Assembly (NCBI GenBank): GCA_002633005.1
Contig: NMRA01000365.1
Location: 21,181 to 65,416 of the forward strand
Length of the DNA stretch: 44,236 bases
Reading direction: 5' to 3'
From: Phoronis australis
Lineage: Eukaryota; Phoronida; Phoronidae
Notes under the pieces: model-generated
What the model was told of the DNA's origin: nothing
What the model saw: only the letters and a program-made list of their open reading frames with translations
Databases searched by the model: none
Program-made: the position numbers and the translations under genes
Shown here: piece by piece, positions 1-10,516 of the stretch
Layout of the letters: each line of letters opens with the position of its first letter
How positions within the stretch are numbered: the first letter of the stretch is position 1

Positions 1-722
1 GCCCTTCAGATCGTGTCTGATTGGTTGAAATTGTGTACTTAAGCTTTGTCTCTGTCAGACACGAGGAGTCCAGTCGCAGAGTTCAAGAAGCAAACATGTA
101 CACCTTCACTCACACCAAATTGCAACTGTTTGTGCAGCTTTCGGGCTCCTCCCGAACTTGGTTGCCAATAGTTTAGCCCCATGCAATTCTCGGGCTCCTC
201 CCGAGCTTGAATGCATCTCACCTTTCGGATCTGAATAACCAAATTGCCCCGTTCTAGCACACACAACTATTAATCAGCGACTGGCTTGCCCGTGTATCAG
301 AACTGTATAAATCACAACGCTGCGATACTAAATCATATGGAACAACTGGATTGCTTGTAAGTGTGAAATATTGTAGTTATATATTCTTACAATAAACCTA
401 TGTATTATTCACCAACTTTTAGTTTTCAACATCACCCTCAGTCCGCACCGGGCTCGTAAAATCGGGGCGCCTTGGTCGTAGATACCGCCCCCGTTACACT
501 AGAAAACCGCATTTTCTTGTTAATAATGTTACTTTAACTGACGTGTTTTACCCTATGCAGAATCCAGAATCAAACTCAGTTTGGACTGCATAGAAACCAA
601 ACGAGACTTTCTGAAGCGAAACATGGTTAATTTAGCATCTTATGTAGGCCTACTAAAAAACAAACAACAGCATCCTTTCATAAGTGGCCACTTCTGTTGA
701 ACGTGTTTTCATTACTCAACAG
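1..722. other. Non-coding stretch, nothing recognised
   Basis: No exon, RNA gene or transposon could be recognised. The open frames are short, lack family motifs and lack paired splice sites. It holds a TAGGCCTA-like palindrome near 645. The stretch ends at the splice acceptor of the candidate exon at 723. Confidence 0.4.
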
Positions 723-869
723 GTCTCGACCACCCCAGAACAAGGGGATGTATTCAAAATACCGGCTGGAGCACCTGTAAAAGTGGTCAAAAGGCTTCTT
801 TTGGATGGTCGATTTTCAGCGAAGCAGAGTGCGCATGGTGTCGATCTTTTCTAAGTTTTACTTGTGGAG
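723..869 (+). CDS. Candidate Cys/Trp-rich extracellular exon
   Basis: A 147-base interval lies between an acceptor (ctcaacag) and a donor (GTAAGA) and is open in one frame, with phase 1 at both ends. That symmetric layout is typical of exons encoding shuffled extracellular modules. The translation has four Trp and five Cys, for example the stretches GWSTCKSG and ECAWCRSF. No domain family was recognised. The other frames contain stops. It could be a far-upstream ectodomain exon of the adhesion GPCR, or belong to another receptor. Its phase-1 end does not join directly to the next Cys-rich exon, which starts in phase 2, so at least one more exon would be needed. It could also be a chance open frame. 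Confidence 0.35.
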
Positions 870-1387
870 GTAAGACACCCTGAAATGAAATCTATTTTAA
901 GACACACGTAATCCCGTAAGTCGCACTGAGTTATTCAAGCCCGAATAAAGTTAGTAGCATTTTTTCCATTAAACGGTCAATGAATTACATTTTGTCGTAG
1001 TATAATTAGGAACGCTAGCTTTTTATTAAGAAAACAAGACAAAGGGGTCCACCTAAAGGCCAAACCTTGAACCATTTAAAAACCACGGTATTAACGGTGG
1101 TGCTGCGTAAGGCTTAAATACATGATTGAATTGTCCACCGACATCAGCCAGTTGGCCCGCTATTTACAGTTGATGGGTCTTGGATTCTTTAATTAACACC
1201 TTTTCACAGCTCACCATTTGCACTTATATGAATATTCAATCATTTCCGTGGTATTATATTAAGTTTTGTGTTTTACACCACCCCCCCAGTACCGAAATCG
1301 CTACAACGGGCTACAGGAGTGGGGTATGTCTAGCAAAACATTTACTTTATTTTATTTCGTCGTGTGTATAAAAAAACCTCCAGGATT
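870..1387. other. Intronic or intergenic stretch
   Basis: Nothing coding was recognised. Short open frames here show no family motif. The 3' end of the stretch is the target site of the LINE that follows. Confidence 0.4.
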
Positions 1388-1397
1388 TAAAGGGATG
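1388..1397 (+). repeat. Target-site duplication, left copy
   Basis: TAAAGGGATG here is repeated exactly at 3537-3546, on the other side of the LINE fragment. The two copies delimit the insertion. Confidence 0.75.
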
Positions 1398-3536
1398 ATA
1401 AGCCAACCTGCCTGTCCCGAGCTTGGAATACGACAAGCACTCCGGACCTTGCCATAGCCATGGAGGACATCCAGAAAACATGCAACAGGATTGTCGCCAA
1501 CCAGTTAGGAGGGAGCGACCACCTACCAGTCCTACTTAAGCTTTCACTACTAGAACAACCCACCGTCACAAAAAAAGCCTAGCTGGAACTACAAAAAGGC
1601 AAACTGGATGAAGTTTAAAAATCTGACAGACACACTATGAGGAAAAACCGCCACTGACTCAAAGCAAGACATCAACATCAATGTCAGGCGAATTTCAAAC
1701 TGCACTCTCCAGGCAGCACGCCGGAGCATATCAAGGGGAAGACGAAGAGATTACAAACCATACAGGTGTGACCGCTTGCAAAGTCTCCATGACCAAGTAA
1801 TATCAACCAGAGAGCAACTTGAAAAAGACCCCACACGGGAAAACACAGCAATCTACAACCAAGCAAGAGCTGCATTTGAAGAGGAAAAGACAACAGAAAT
1901 CCGCTAGTCCTGGCACGAAAAGACCAGCTCTCTAAACACGGAGAAAGACACAGGGAAACTCTGGCAGCTCACAAAGACCCTAAACGACGCTCCTAAAAGA
2001 AAATGGACAGACTTACACTGGGAGAAGAGCCGCATACCTGCTTGCTGAGAATTTTAGACAGCCTCCTGGACATTCCCAGGCAGAAAACAGCAGAAGTCCG
2101 AATAAAGAAAACAGAGGAACTAAGAAAGAGGCAAGAACAACAAACTGCCAGCATGACTAACAACTTCACCAGGCTTACTTGGTCCCCTCACATTGCTGCC
2201 ATACGCAGCAAAGCTACTAAGAAAATTTCTGTGATGAAGAAACTTGCTGGTACCAGTCGGGGAGCAAAAATAAAGATCTTGACCCAAGGTTACACGGGAT
2301 CTGTCAGACCCCAGGTGAAGTAAGCCTCTAACGCATGGTCTACAGCTGCCAAAACCAACTCAGACAACTTATCCAGGGTTCAGAATACTGGTCTGCGCCT
2401 AATCAAAGGAGGCATGAAGACCACCTCCATCACGGAAATGGAGAAGACGGCAGGCTTAAGCTCATTGGAAGAAAGACGGGATGAGAAACTCCTAAGACAA
2501 GGCAAACAGATGAAGCGGCTTCCATCACATCCACTGCACTCCAAACTCCAAGGCCCGACCAAAAACCGCACCTAGAGGCAGAGCCCAAACCACCTCATCA
2601 AGGCACTTCAGCAGAAACATCAACTTCTGCTATTTTCAATCAACCAACTACTAGAAATGCTCCAAGATTTTGAAGAATGGTCCCTGGACATTCCCCCCAT
2701 CATTCTCGACATCCCTGGGATTGAAGCAAAGCATACATAACTGGAGGCAGTCCTGAAGGCCCTCACCCTAGAAACCCTGGAGAGAGGCTACCCTACCATC
2801 ACGTGGACCCGAGTTTTTACAGATGGCTCTGCAGGGAATGCTGTCAGAAACGGAGGAGGAGGTGGTGTATTCATCAAATACCCAGACGGCAGCACTCTGC
2901 GCAAGTCCATTGCCACAAGCCTTTACTCCACCAACTACAGAGCTGAGGCAAATGCACTGTACCGCGCAGACCAGACACTCCACCAGTTAACGAGGCTCCC
3001 GGATCAGACAGTCTTCCTCACAGACTGCCGATCTCTTCTGCAGAACCTCTAGACAACAGAGAGAAAGAGAGTCCATATCCTGCAGTCCATCAAGCAAGAG
3101 ATGACATTCTCAGCAGCAAAACCACTGTTGTGCTGCAATTGATTCCCTCCCACTGCGGCATCAGCGGCAACCAGGAAGCAGACAAGCTCTCCTAGGCAGG
3201 AAGCAAACTGGAGCAGACGTCGCACCCATCATCATGTGGAGAAGTAAAAACCCTCTTACGAAGTCACTTTAGAAATGCCTGGAGGGCACGCCTATGTCTG
3301 GGGACTGAAGAAGACTATATCCACCAGCTTGACCGACAGGAACAAGTCACTATCTTCAGGCTAAGAACCGGCTACTGCCAGCCGCTCTCCCACATGCATG
3401 GCATGAAAATCTCTCATACAGACGAGTGCCCCTGGGGCCCGACGGCATCATTGCGGCGAACTGCAGACTTCGCCCAAAAGACCAGAGTTGCTATCTAAGC
3501 TACATGGCCGGGAACGCTGAAGAAGAAGACGAAGAA
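1398..3536 (+). mobile_element. Defective I-group (Nimb-like) non-LTR retrotransposon with RNase H
   Basis: The element is read 5' to 3' on the plus strand. First comes the C-terminal end of an APE-type endonuclease with its GGSDHLPVLL motif (about 1490-1545). A frame break follows, then the linker to reverse transcriptase. The sequence then jumps from the MTNNFT stretch (about 2155) to the thumb region beginning near LTWSPHIAAIR (about 2175), so the reverse transcriptase palm with its catalytic box is missing. RNase H follows (2810-3210): FTDGSAGN, YRAEANAL, FLTDCRSLL and NQEADKL supply the usual D-E-D-D residues. A C-terminal RLRTGYCQPL stretch lies near 3360. Several stops and frameshifts make it a dead copy. 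The tail is GAA-rich. It is 5'-truncated and flanked by a perfect 10-bp duplication. RNase H with an APE endonuclease points to the I superfamily; the clade name is inferred from motif wording. Confidence 0.85.
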
Positions 3537-3546
3537 TAAAGGGATG
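3537..3546 (+). repeat. Target-site duplication, right copy
   Basis: TAAAGGGATG, identical to 1388-1397, immediately follows the GAA-rich end of the LINE. Confidence 0.75.
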
Positions 3547-4317
3547 TACTTTCAAAAATTCGAACGTGTGTTTATGAAAGATCTCATAAGTAACGAACCG
3601 AGAGTGATGTAGATGAAATAATGTCCAACGAGACATGATTTAACGTATCGGGCGAGACAGAATCTGACTTCAAAAATATAATGACCGACGAGAGTAACGT
3701 ATTACTCAGGTCCGGGCGGCGTAGCCGGCATTGCGCGGAGGGGTGATCCGAATTTCTAGAACGGTGTACCTTTGATATTTTGCAAACTTCGACACTGTAA
3801 GGTTTCGGTAAGGCCATTGACGCAACTCTGTTCCTGAGATGAGACGGAATTCGTAATACTACTAGAAGTGATGAGGATGCCGTGACGGTTGCTGGCAAAG
3901 AAGGAAACTCAACTTCGGGTGTAATGTGGTCTAGAAAGAGAACGTTCTCGTGCACCTCCTGCCAAACTTACAAATCAGAGTGATTACACTTCATTACATA
4001 CTCAGACGGAAATACTTAGTCGGAGATGATCGACGAAATTTTTCATCTGACGGTTGTATTTTTATGTGTTACTTAAGTTGTTGACATCACTGGAAATGGG
4101 AACAGCCCACTATTCCAAATGTTCACTACTCCGAAGGATCACCACTTCAAAATTTCGGACTCAAGTGTAATTTTTACAAGCAAAAATAAATGATACTTTG
4201 GTGAGTGGTGTATCTATACCAAAAACAACGCCCGGGTACTAATACACTGTTTGCTTGAATTTCATGTTTATTCGAAATTGCCCGCATGTCTTACGAATAC
4301 GAAAAAATGGGTGTGTA
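3547..4317. other. Unassigned stretch between LINE and duplication
   Basis: No gene was recognised. Plus-strand frames from 3580 to 3980 hold acidic and Ser-rich pieces broken by stops. They might be a decayed transposase, but no diagnostic motif is visible. Around 4105-4155 lies a short GTAGTGAAC-type motif on the minus strand that resembles plus-strand repeats near 4780-4850. Confidence 0.3.
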
Positions 4318-4779
4318 CATGTATTTTTAAAAGAATGTGAAATTAGAATATTGATGAATTATCATCTGCAATAAATTCTTGGATCCATGTCAAGATCGCA
4401 GTATTTCAAAGCGCCGATTGAAAAGTTTGGGGCAACGACCGGGTCGAAACTAGTTGTAGTTAATAGGCTACCCTGTCAGACTTCACGAAGTCAAAGAGTC
4501 CCATTCAGTCTTTGTAAATTTAACACCGCCGTTGGTCGCCGCAGCCCTGACCCGATGTTGCCCCTGCTTGAAAATGAGTGGTTAGATAGATCCAAGAATC
4601 ACAATTAGCAGTGAATGGAACTAAGCTCATTTGCAAACATTGTAATCAATGTTTTAAAAATCATCCAACTCTTGCACACCCTTTAAAGGGTTACTAAATG
4701 GACACAAATACAATACTTTATTAATGCCAGTTCCGACTCATTAACAAAGCAATGAGCTAGTTTCGAAACTAGATATTCG

Positions 4780-4850
4780 AAGTAGTGAACTTGAAGGCAG
4801 TGGTGAACCTGCGGAGTAGTGGACCTTCAGAGCAGTGAACCTTCGATCGA
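4780..4850 (+). repeat. Short degenerate tandem repeat of GTAGTGAACCT type
   Basis: Four or five imperfect units of about 15-17 bases built on AGTAGTGAACTT and GGAGTAGTGGACC follow one another. The same array recurs in the second duplicate near 6550-6620. Confidence 0.4.
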
Positions 4851-5610
4851 TACCCCCCGAATCCCCCTGGCTAGGAGCCGGTGTGTTGTTATTTCATCAG
4901 ATCACCATTGGCCGCCAACAAAAATCTGCTTATCGAGGAATGACAGCTTTAATCCTCATCATGACATTGTGCTGTGGAGTATCTTTATCTGCACCCAAGT
5001 TTAATCTAGCTTGCTCATACGGCTTAGACTCATAGCCTAAGTGAATCTTATGCCCAAGTGACAACCTACCATTAAAATCTGAATACCTGCCGTTGTTGTA
5101 TTGGGAGAATGTTTTTAAAGCACTTTGTTTTGCTAACTACAAAAGAAAATCGAATTAGGTCTTTTACTGTCATACCACCAGTTTCTTAATATTCCTTAGG
5201 ATTCTATTTCCGCTACAATGTGCGACTCAAGAAAACGCTTCTGTCAACTCTGAAACAGTAAAATTGCTAATTCAAAAAGGCGCATGTTTTAATTGCCTGT
5301 AAGGGAAATAAAATCCTATCATGGCAAAGAATATTATGGGACCGGTTTTAAGACTGGATAATGTATTACTGAGAATATTCCCTACTCATCAAGGACGGGC
5401 ATACGTTTTGAAGGAAAATAAACTTGCATTTCTCTTTGGCTAGCTGACGGGTCTTTTACTCTCATAAAATCGGTCTCGTAATACTCCTAACCTAAATTGC
5501 GAATTCAAAAATGGCACACGTGACCTGAGTCGATAACGGAAATGAAGTCCTATGACTGTAACGGAAACTGTGAGACTGGTGAACAAACCTAATTCTATTT
5601 GCGTTTTTAG

Positions 5611-5963
5611 TCAGCCAAACAGTTCGAAATGTAACTTTAATTTCACAGATTGGAACAACGTTGGAAATCGCATTCAAGAATATTTCAATACAATACTTGG
5701 ATTATCTATGTTAGGATGTGACAGAAGACGAGAAGTACCTTTCCTACACAGTCTAAAAATTGGGTTCTTGCAGTCCTGGTCAATGACTCATAATTGTGAA
5801 TCTATTGAAAAATGGCAGTGCCAGATAATTAAGGTATTCAACAGTTCTTGTTTGGACACAGTGGACATCTGCAACTTACCCATTACAAATGTTACTTCAT
5901 CGAATTGTATAGAGGATCCGAGGTATACAATTGTAGGGATGGAAGCTACGTATGAGTGCCAAG
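5611..5963 (+). CDS. Cys-rich exon ending in a sushi/CCP-like half module, copy 1
   Basis: The exon lies between an acceptor (gcgtttttag) and a consensus donor (GTAAGTCC). It starts in phase 2 and ends in phase 1. Its 117 codons encode an extracellular-looking sequence with about eight Cys and several N-glycosylation sequons, for example NFT, NSS and NVT. The last third, with CNLPITNV, a second Cys, then YTIVGMEATYECQ, resembles the first half of a complement-control-protein (sushi) module, which would be completed by a following exon; I could not identify that exon. It may be ectodomain of the adhesion GPCR starting at 15334, whose orientation it shares, but the link is unproven. The identical copy at 7382 is likely the same exon counted twice by the assembly. 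Confidence 0.55.
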
Positions 5964-6085
5964 GTAAGTCCACGTTTCAATAAATCTTCTTTCAAATAAT
6001 TTTCTAGAAGCGTGTAAAAAACAGAACACAATTTTCTAGAACAAATTATTTGAATTACTCTTTTCAAGGCCGGGGACAATCTAAT

Positions 6086-6086
6086 N
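6086..6086. other. Single N at duplication junction
   Basis: One ambiguous base sits exactly between the end of copy 1 and the start of copy 2. It probably marks a scaffold join rather than a sequencing ambiguity. Confidence 0.85.
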
Positions 6087-7856
6087 CATGTATTTTTAAA
6101 ACAATGTGAAATTAGAATATTGATGAATTATCAACTGCAATAAATTCTTGGATCCATGTCAAGATCGCATTATTTCAAAGCGCCGATTGAAAAGTTTGGG
6201 GCAACGACCGGGTCGAAACTAGATGTAGTTAATAGACTACCCTGTCGGACTTCACGAAGTCAAAGAGTCCCATTCAGTCTTTGTAAATTTAATACCGCCG
6301 TTGGTCGCCGCAGCCCTGACCCGATGTTGCCCCTGCTTGAAAATGAGTGGTTAGATAGATCCAAGAATCACAATCAGCAGTGATTGGAACTAAATTCATT
6401 TGTAAACATTGTAATCAATGTTTTAAAAATCATCCAACTCTTGCACACCCTTTAAAGGGTTACTAAATGGACACAAATATAATACTTTATTAATGCCAGT
6501 TCCGACTCATTAACAAAGCAATGAACTAGTTTCGAAACTGTAGATATTCAAAGTAGTGAACTTGAAGGCAGTGGTGAACCTGCGGAGTGGGGGACCTTCA
6601 CAGCAGTGAACCTTCGATCGATAGCCCCGAATTCCCCTGGCTAGGAGCCTGTGTGTTGTTATTTCATCAGATCACCATTGGCCGTCAACAAAACTCTGCT
6701 TAATGGAGGATTGACAGCTTTAATCCTCATCATGACATTGTGCTGTGGAATATCTTTATCTGCACCCAAGTTTAATCTAGCTTGCTTATACGGCTTAGAC
6801 TCATAGCTCAAGTGAATCTTATGCCCAAGTGACAACCTACCATTGAAATCTGAATACCTGCCGTTGTTGTATTGGGAGAATGTTTTTAAAGCACTTTGTA
6901 TTGCTGACTACAAAATAAAATCGAATTAGGTCTTTTACTGTCATACCACCAGTCTCTTAATATTCCTTAGGATTCTATTTCCGCTACAATGTGCGACTCA
7001 AGAAAACGCTTCTGTCAACTCTGAAACAGTAAAATTGCTAATTCAAAAAGGCGCATGTATTAATTGCCTGTAAGGGAAATAAAATCCTATCATGGAAAAG
7101 AATATTATGGGACCGGTTTTAAGACTGGATAATGTATTACTGAGAATATTCCCTACTCATCAAGGACGGGCATACGTTTTGAAGGAAAATAAACTTGCAT
7201 TTCTCTTTGGCTAGCTGACGGGTCTTTTACTCTCATAAAATCGGTCTCGTAATACTCCTAACCTAAATTGCGAATTCAAAAATGGCACACGTGACCTGAG
7301 TCGATAACGGAAATGAAGTCCTATGACTGTAACGGAAACTGTGAGACTGGTGAACAAACCTAATTCTATTTGCGTTTTTAGTCAGCCAAACAGTTCGAAA
7401 TGTAACTTTAATTTCACAGATTGGAACAACGTTGGAAATCGCATTCAAGAATATTTCAATACAATACTTGGATTATCTATGTTAGGATGTGACAGAAGAC
7501 GAGAAGTACCTTTCCTACACAGTCTAAAAATTGGGTTCTTGCAGTCCTGGTCAATGACTCATAATTGTGAATCTATTGAAAAATGGCAGTGCCAGATAAT
7601 TAAGGTATTCAACAGTTCTTGTTTGGACACAGTGGACATCTGCAACTTACCCATTACAAATGTTACTTCATCGAATTGTATAGAGGATCCGAGGTATACA
7701 ATTGTAGGGATGGAAGCTACGTATGAGTGCCAAGGTAAGTCCACGTTTCAATAAATCTTCTTTCAAATAATTTTCTAGAAGCGTGTAAAAAACAGAACAC
7801 AATTTTCTAGAACAAATTATTTGAATTACTCTTTTCAAGGCCGGGGACAATCTAAT
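6087..7856 (+). repeat. 1.77-kb direct duplication, copy 2
   Basis: This is the second copy of 4318-6085, offset by 1769 bases at the start and 1771 at the end. It differs by small substitutions and short indels, mostly in the first kilobase. After 7856 the sequence continues as unique DNA. Confidence 0.9.
7382..7734 (+). CDS. Cys-rich exon ending in a sushi/CCP-like half module, copy 2
   Basis: Its translation is identical to the exon at 5611-5963, with the same acceptor, the same GTAAGTCC donor and the same 2-1 phase. Identity in both exon and flanking intron argues against two functionally distinct exons. If the duplication is real, splicing both in series would break the frame, because each exon starts in phase 2 and ends in phase 1. 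So at most one copy can be used per transcript. Confidence 0.5.
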
Positions 7857-8290
7857 ATTGGGCACAGTAGAACAAAGCTGACAGACTAACATTTTCGGAT
7901 TTTATTCTCTGGCACTCTTCCGGTTTGAGTGAAGAATTGTGAATTTTCTGAATTTCATTTTGATGGAAATCGAATAAAAGGATTCAAATTACTTGTATAT
8001 GACAAAATGTAGCAAAATGACAAATCATGTGTTAGAAAAGAGGTTTGAAAATTGAACCCCGGGAGTGGACTGCGGTGCCCTCGAATGGATGGCTCTTTTT
8101 GGAGCGTGCGAGGAGTTTAAGGGTGATGGTCTGGGGATTTCAACCGTATGTCACTAGTCAGTTAATGGCCTTGTAGGATCGTATCTGGAATTTAGAGGCA
8201 CGGTCATGGAATCGTTTCCTTGTCTTCCAGACTTCCTAAAGGAAAGTCCTCAATATGGACTTGAGTCTTTGATCTTTGCAGCAATCGAAG
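7857..8290. other. Unassigned stretch
   Basis: No exon, RNA gene or named repeat was recognised between the duplication and the foldback element. Confidence 0.35.
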
Positions 8291-8532
8291 GCATAAAAGT
8301 TATACGCTGCCTATTAACAATGACGTCGCATTGTCATGCGCCACGTTGTTATTGTTGAACAATGCACTGGCGTCATGCAAAAATCAAACTTATTCAGCGG
8401 ATAATTTTGAAGTTTTATGCAGCCCAGACCTAGGGTTATTGTTGCATGACGTCAGGTGCATTGTTCAACAATAACGACGTGGCACGTGATAACGAGACGT
8501 CATTGTTACTATGCAGCGTATAAATTTTATGC
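8291..8532. mobile_element. Foldback MITE with about 90-bp inverted arms
   Basis: The left arm begins GCATAAAAGTTATACGCTGC and its near-complement ends the element (GCAGCGTATAAATTTTATGC). The pairing continues inward with interruptions through TAACAATGACGTC and GTTGTTATTGTTGAACAATGCA, giving arms of roughly 90 bases and a loop of roughly 60. No coding capacity is present. The arms contain GACGTC and one full TGACGTCA palindrome, the core CREB/ATF site. The superfamily is not assignable without more copies, and I did not see a convincing target-site duplication. Confidence 0.8.
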
Positions 8533-9210
8533 AACTGGGCCCTGAAGTGCAACTATTGAGAACCAACTTACATTGTTTCACATGTCTACTTGAAGCTGCT
8601 GTAAACCAAGCTAATGAATCGAAAATAACTTTCTTCAAAGACGCATACTCTTCCAAAGCAATCTCATTCTGTTCTTAATCTTTTAATTTATGATAGATAA
8701 TAATAAAACACATAAGATTCTATTAACTGGCATACTGTCTTGGTGTCTGAAGCTTATCCGCTGTGAAAGACAACTTATCGAAAAATTTGAAGCATAAACG
8801 ACCTGCCAGTTCTCAAACCAAGAAATAATTTATGTCTACGTAAGGAAGATGATGACTCCGTGGATTAAAGCAAAGGTTGTTTGTACTGAAGTCTCGGGGG
8901 GTGTTACTCTTCAAAAGAATCGTTTTCTATGGATTCAAGTTGTACGATGTTCCCAAGCTATTGAAACAGGACGAATTTTATGCCTGGAAACTCATCTCGA
9001 TACCTTTTCACCAGGTTTATCACAACGGGAAAATTGTGTCCTAAAGAGATTTTATCAAGCGTCACTTCATTTGACAAACACGTTGTTTGTCGAAGAAAGG
9101 GGCATGATATTGACAAAAATAGGTGTTGCAACACGCAAAATGTTACCGTAATCATACTTGTAGAGATTAAGAGGAACTCAGTTATAACATTTAGTTTGTG
9201 ATTGATTTGA
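8533..9210. other. Unassigned stretch
   Basis: Overlapping open frames exist between 8849 and 9201, but they show no recognisable domain. None carries a paired acceptor and donor in a phase that would continue the sushi-like exon. Treated as intron. Confidence 0.35.
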
Positions 9211-9418
9211 CTGTAGCACTAGTACCTGTAGCTTCAACAGAAAGAGACAGTACTGCTGTTGTCTGTAGCACTAGTACCTGTAGTTTCAACAGAAAGAGAC
9301 AGTACTGCTGTTGTCTGTAGCACTAGTACCTGTAGCTTCTACAGAAAGAGACAGTACTGCTGTTGTCTGTAGCACTAGTACCTGTAGCTTCTACAGAAAG
9401 AGAGAGTACTGCTGTTGT
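9211..9418 (+). repeat. Four tandem copies of a 52-bp unit
   Basis: Units start at 9211, 9263, 9315 and 9367 and differ at only a few positions. Each includes a block that could encode PVASTERDST, matching the decamer consensus of the adjacent Ser/Thr-rich exon, plus 22 extra bases. Each also includes an acceptor-like TTC(A/T)ACAG. As 52 is not a multiple of three, the array cannot be translated through in one frame. Confidence 0.9.
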
Positions 9419-9770
9419 GTCGGCAATTGATATGTCTATAGCTTCTACAGACGGTCATACACATATAGTGCCGGTAACAAAAGTCAATACGCCTGTAGAT
9501 GTTGTAGGAAGAGGCGATATATCTGAAGCTTCAACAGGAAGAGTCGGCACGTCTGTACATTCAGTAGAAAGAGACGGTACGTCTACAGTATTGACAAGAA
9601 CAGTGACTGGATCTATAGTTTCAACAAGAAGAGCCGATACTTCTGTAGCTTCAACAAAAAGAGTCGATACGTCTGTCTCGCCAACTGGAGTCGGATCTGC
9701 TGCAGCACCAGGAGGAATTATTGATCTACATGTAGGATCAACAGAAAGTCTTCAAAACCCAGCAGTGCAG
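9345..9770 (+). CDS. Probable mucin-like Ser/Thr-rich stalk exon of the adhesion GPCR
   Basis: This open frame consists of about ten degenerate 10-residue repeats with consensus S-V-A-S-T-x-R-V-D-T (about 9381-9702), followed by a short unique end reaching a CAG|GTTAAG donor at 9770. It ends in phase 0, the phase at which the first certain adhesion-GPCR exon begins at 15334. Low-complexity Ser/Thr stalks next to the GAIN domain are common in this receptor family. The start is uncertain: I chose the acceptor-like TTCTACAG ending at 9344, because the next in-frame stop upstream is at 9333. The alternative is the equivalent site in the last 52-bp unit. A non-coding minisatellite with a chance open frame remains possible. 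Confidence 0.5.
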
Positions 9771-10230
9771 GTTAAGGTAAAACTGTTACACGGGTACTTG
9801 GGGGCGTCAGAATTCCGTACAATGTATTGTAATCGAGGATGATATTGGCTACCGTAGAGACAACTCATGTTAAACCTAATTTGCGGGAACCTGTTGCATC
9901 TAATACGTGATCAGGATACAGTAAAAAGATTTTAATAAAAAAAGAAACTGACAAAGCTAAAGAAATACTGCTGCTCATGTTGTACAATTGATATACTGAT
10001 GTCGAACGTCAGCTTAAATCTCGCGGCATGCTAACCGCACTTATGTTGGTCTCCATGATAGCAAGTTGCAGCATATGTAACTAAAAATAACGATGGATTT
10101 AAACCGGCTTCACATGTTCCGGCGTTTACTAAAACACCATCCTTAGAAGTAAAAACACTGGGCATCTTGCTAGTCCCAACAACAAGTAGTGATACACAGA
10201 CACAGTCAGTTACAGAAGACTAGACTAACA
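9771..10230. other. Unassigned stretch
   Basis: There are a few short Thr/Ser-rich open pieces near 10145-10222 with an in-frame stop and no convincing splice sites. No feature is called. Confidence 0.3.
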
Positions 10231-10281
10231 ATGACAATCTGTGGTGTTCCAGTTTTCGTATTGATACTGGGCTTACAATTG
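10231..10281 (+). CDS. Possible first exon encoding a signal peptide (alternative model)
   Basis: An ATG in a favourable context (AACAATGA) opens 17 codons, MTICGVPVFVLILGLQL, ending at a consensus GTAAGT donor in phase 0. A short basic-poor start followed by a hydrophobic core resembles a signal peptide. Phase 0 would join the first GAIN exon at 15334. If real, it is an alternative start for a short receptor lacking the upstream ectodomain. The exon is very short and the match could be chance. Confidence 0.25.
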
Positions 10282-10447
10282 GTAAGTAGAGCCTCACGAA
10301 TTTTCAGCTCCTTTGTTGTTTCTGCTTGGTCTATTATAACAAAGTCGTTGAAAGAGCATTGCTCATAACAATGATTGGAGCTTGCTCAGTTTTCGTTGAG
10401 GGTATTCTTGGCGTTAAAACCAACATAGGGTATTTTAAAATAAGTAA

Positions 10448-10516
10448 GTATATACATACATACATACATACATACATAATACATACATACATACATACAT
10501 ATATATATATATATAT
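10448..10516 (+). repeat. (CATA)n followed by (TA)n microsatellite
   Basis: Two runs of CATA repeats separated by one slip are followed by alternating TA. It interrupts the LINE between the reverse transcriptase end and RNase H. Confidence 0.95.

Larger units (their letters stand above)
4318..6085 (+). repeat. 1.77-kb direct duplication, copy 1
   Basis: This interval is nearly identical to 6087-7856. Scattered substitutions occur in the first half. I saw no difference over the distal part including the exon at 5611-5963. Copy 1 ends and copy 2 starts directly on either side of a single N at 6086. That layout suggests an unmerged overlap of two contigs or haplotypes; a recent true tandem duplication is the alternative. 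Confidence 0.9.

Noticed and set aside
3584-3955. 123-residue minus-strand open frame
   Set aside because: No motif, no splice sites, and the plus strand looks like decayed repeat sequence.
4387-4608. 73-residue frame starting MSRSQYFK, repeated at 6156
   Set aside because: No domain, no splice context in keeping with the neighbouring exon, and the copy at 6156 simply reflects the duplication.
8849-9151. 100-residue open frame considered as the missing half of the sushi-like module
   Set aside because: It lacks the Trp-then-Cys ending of that module and has no acceptor in the needed phase.
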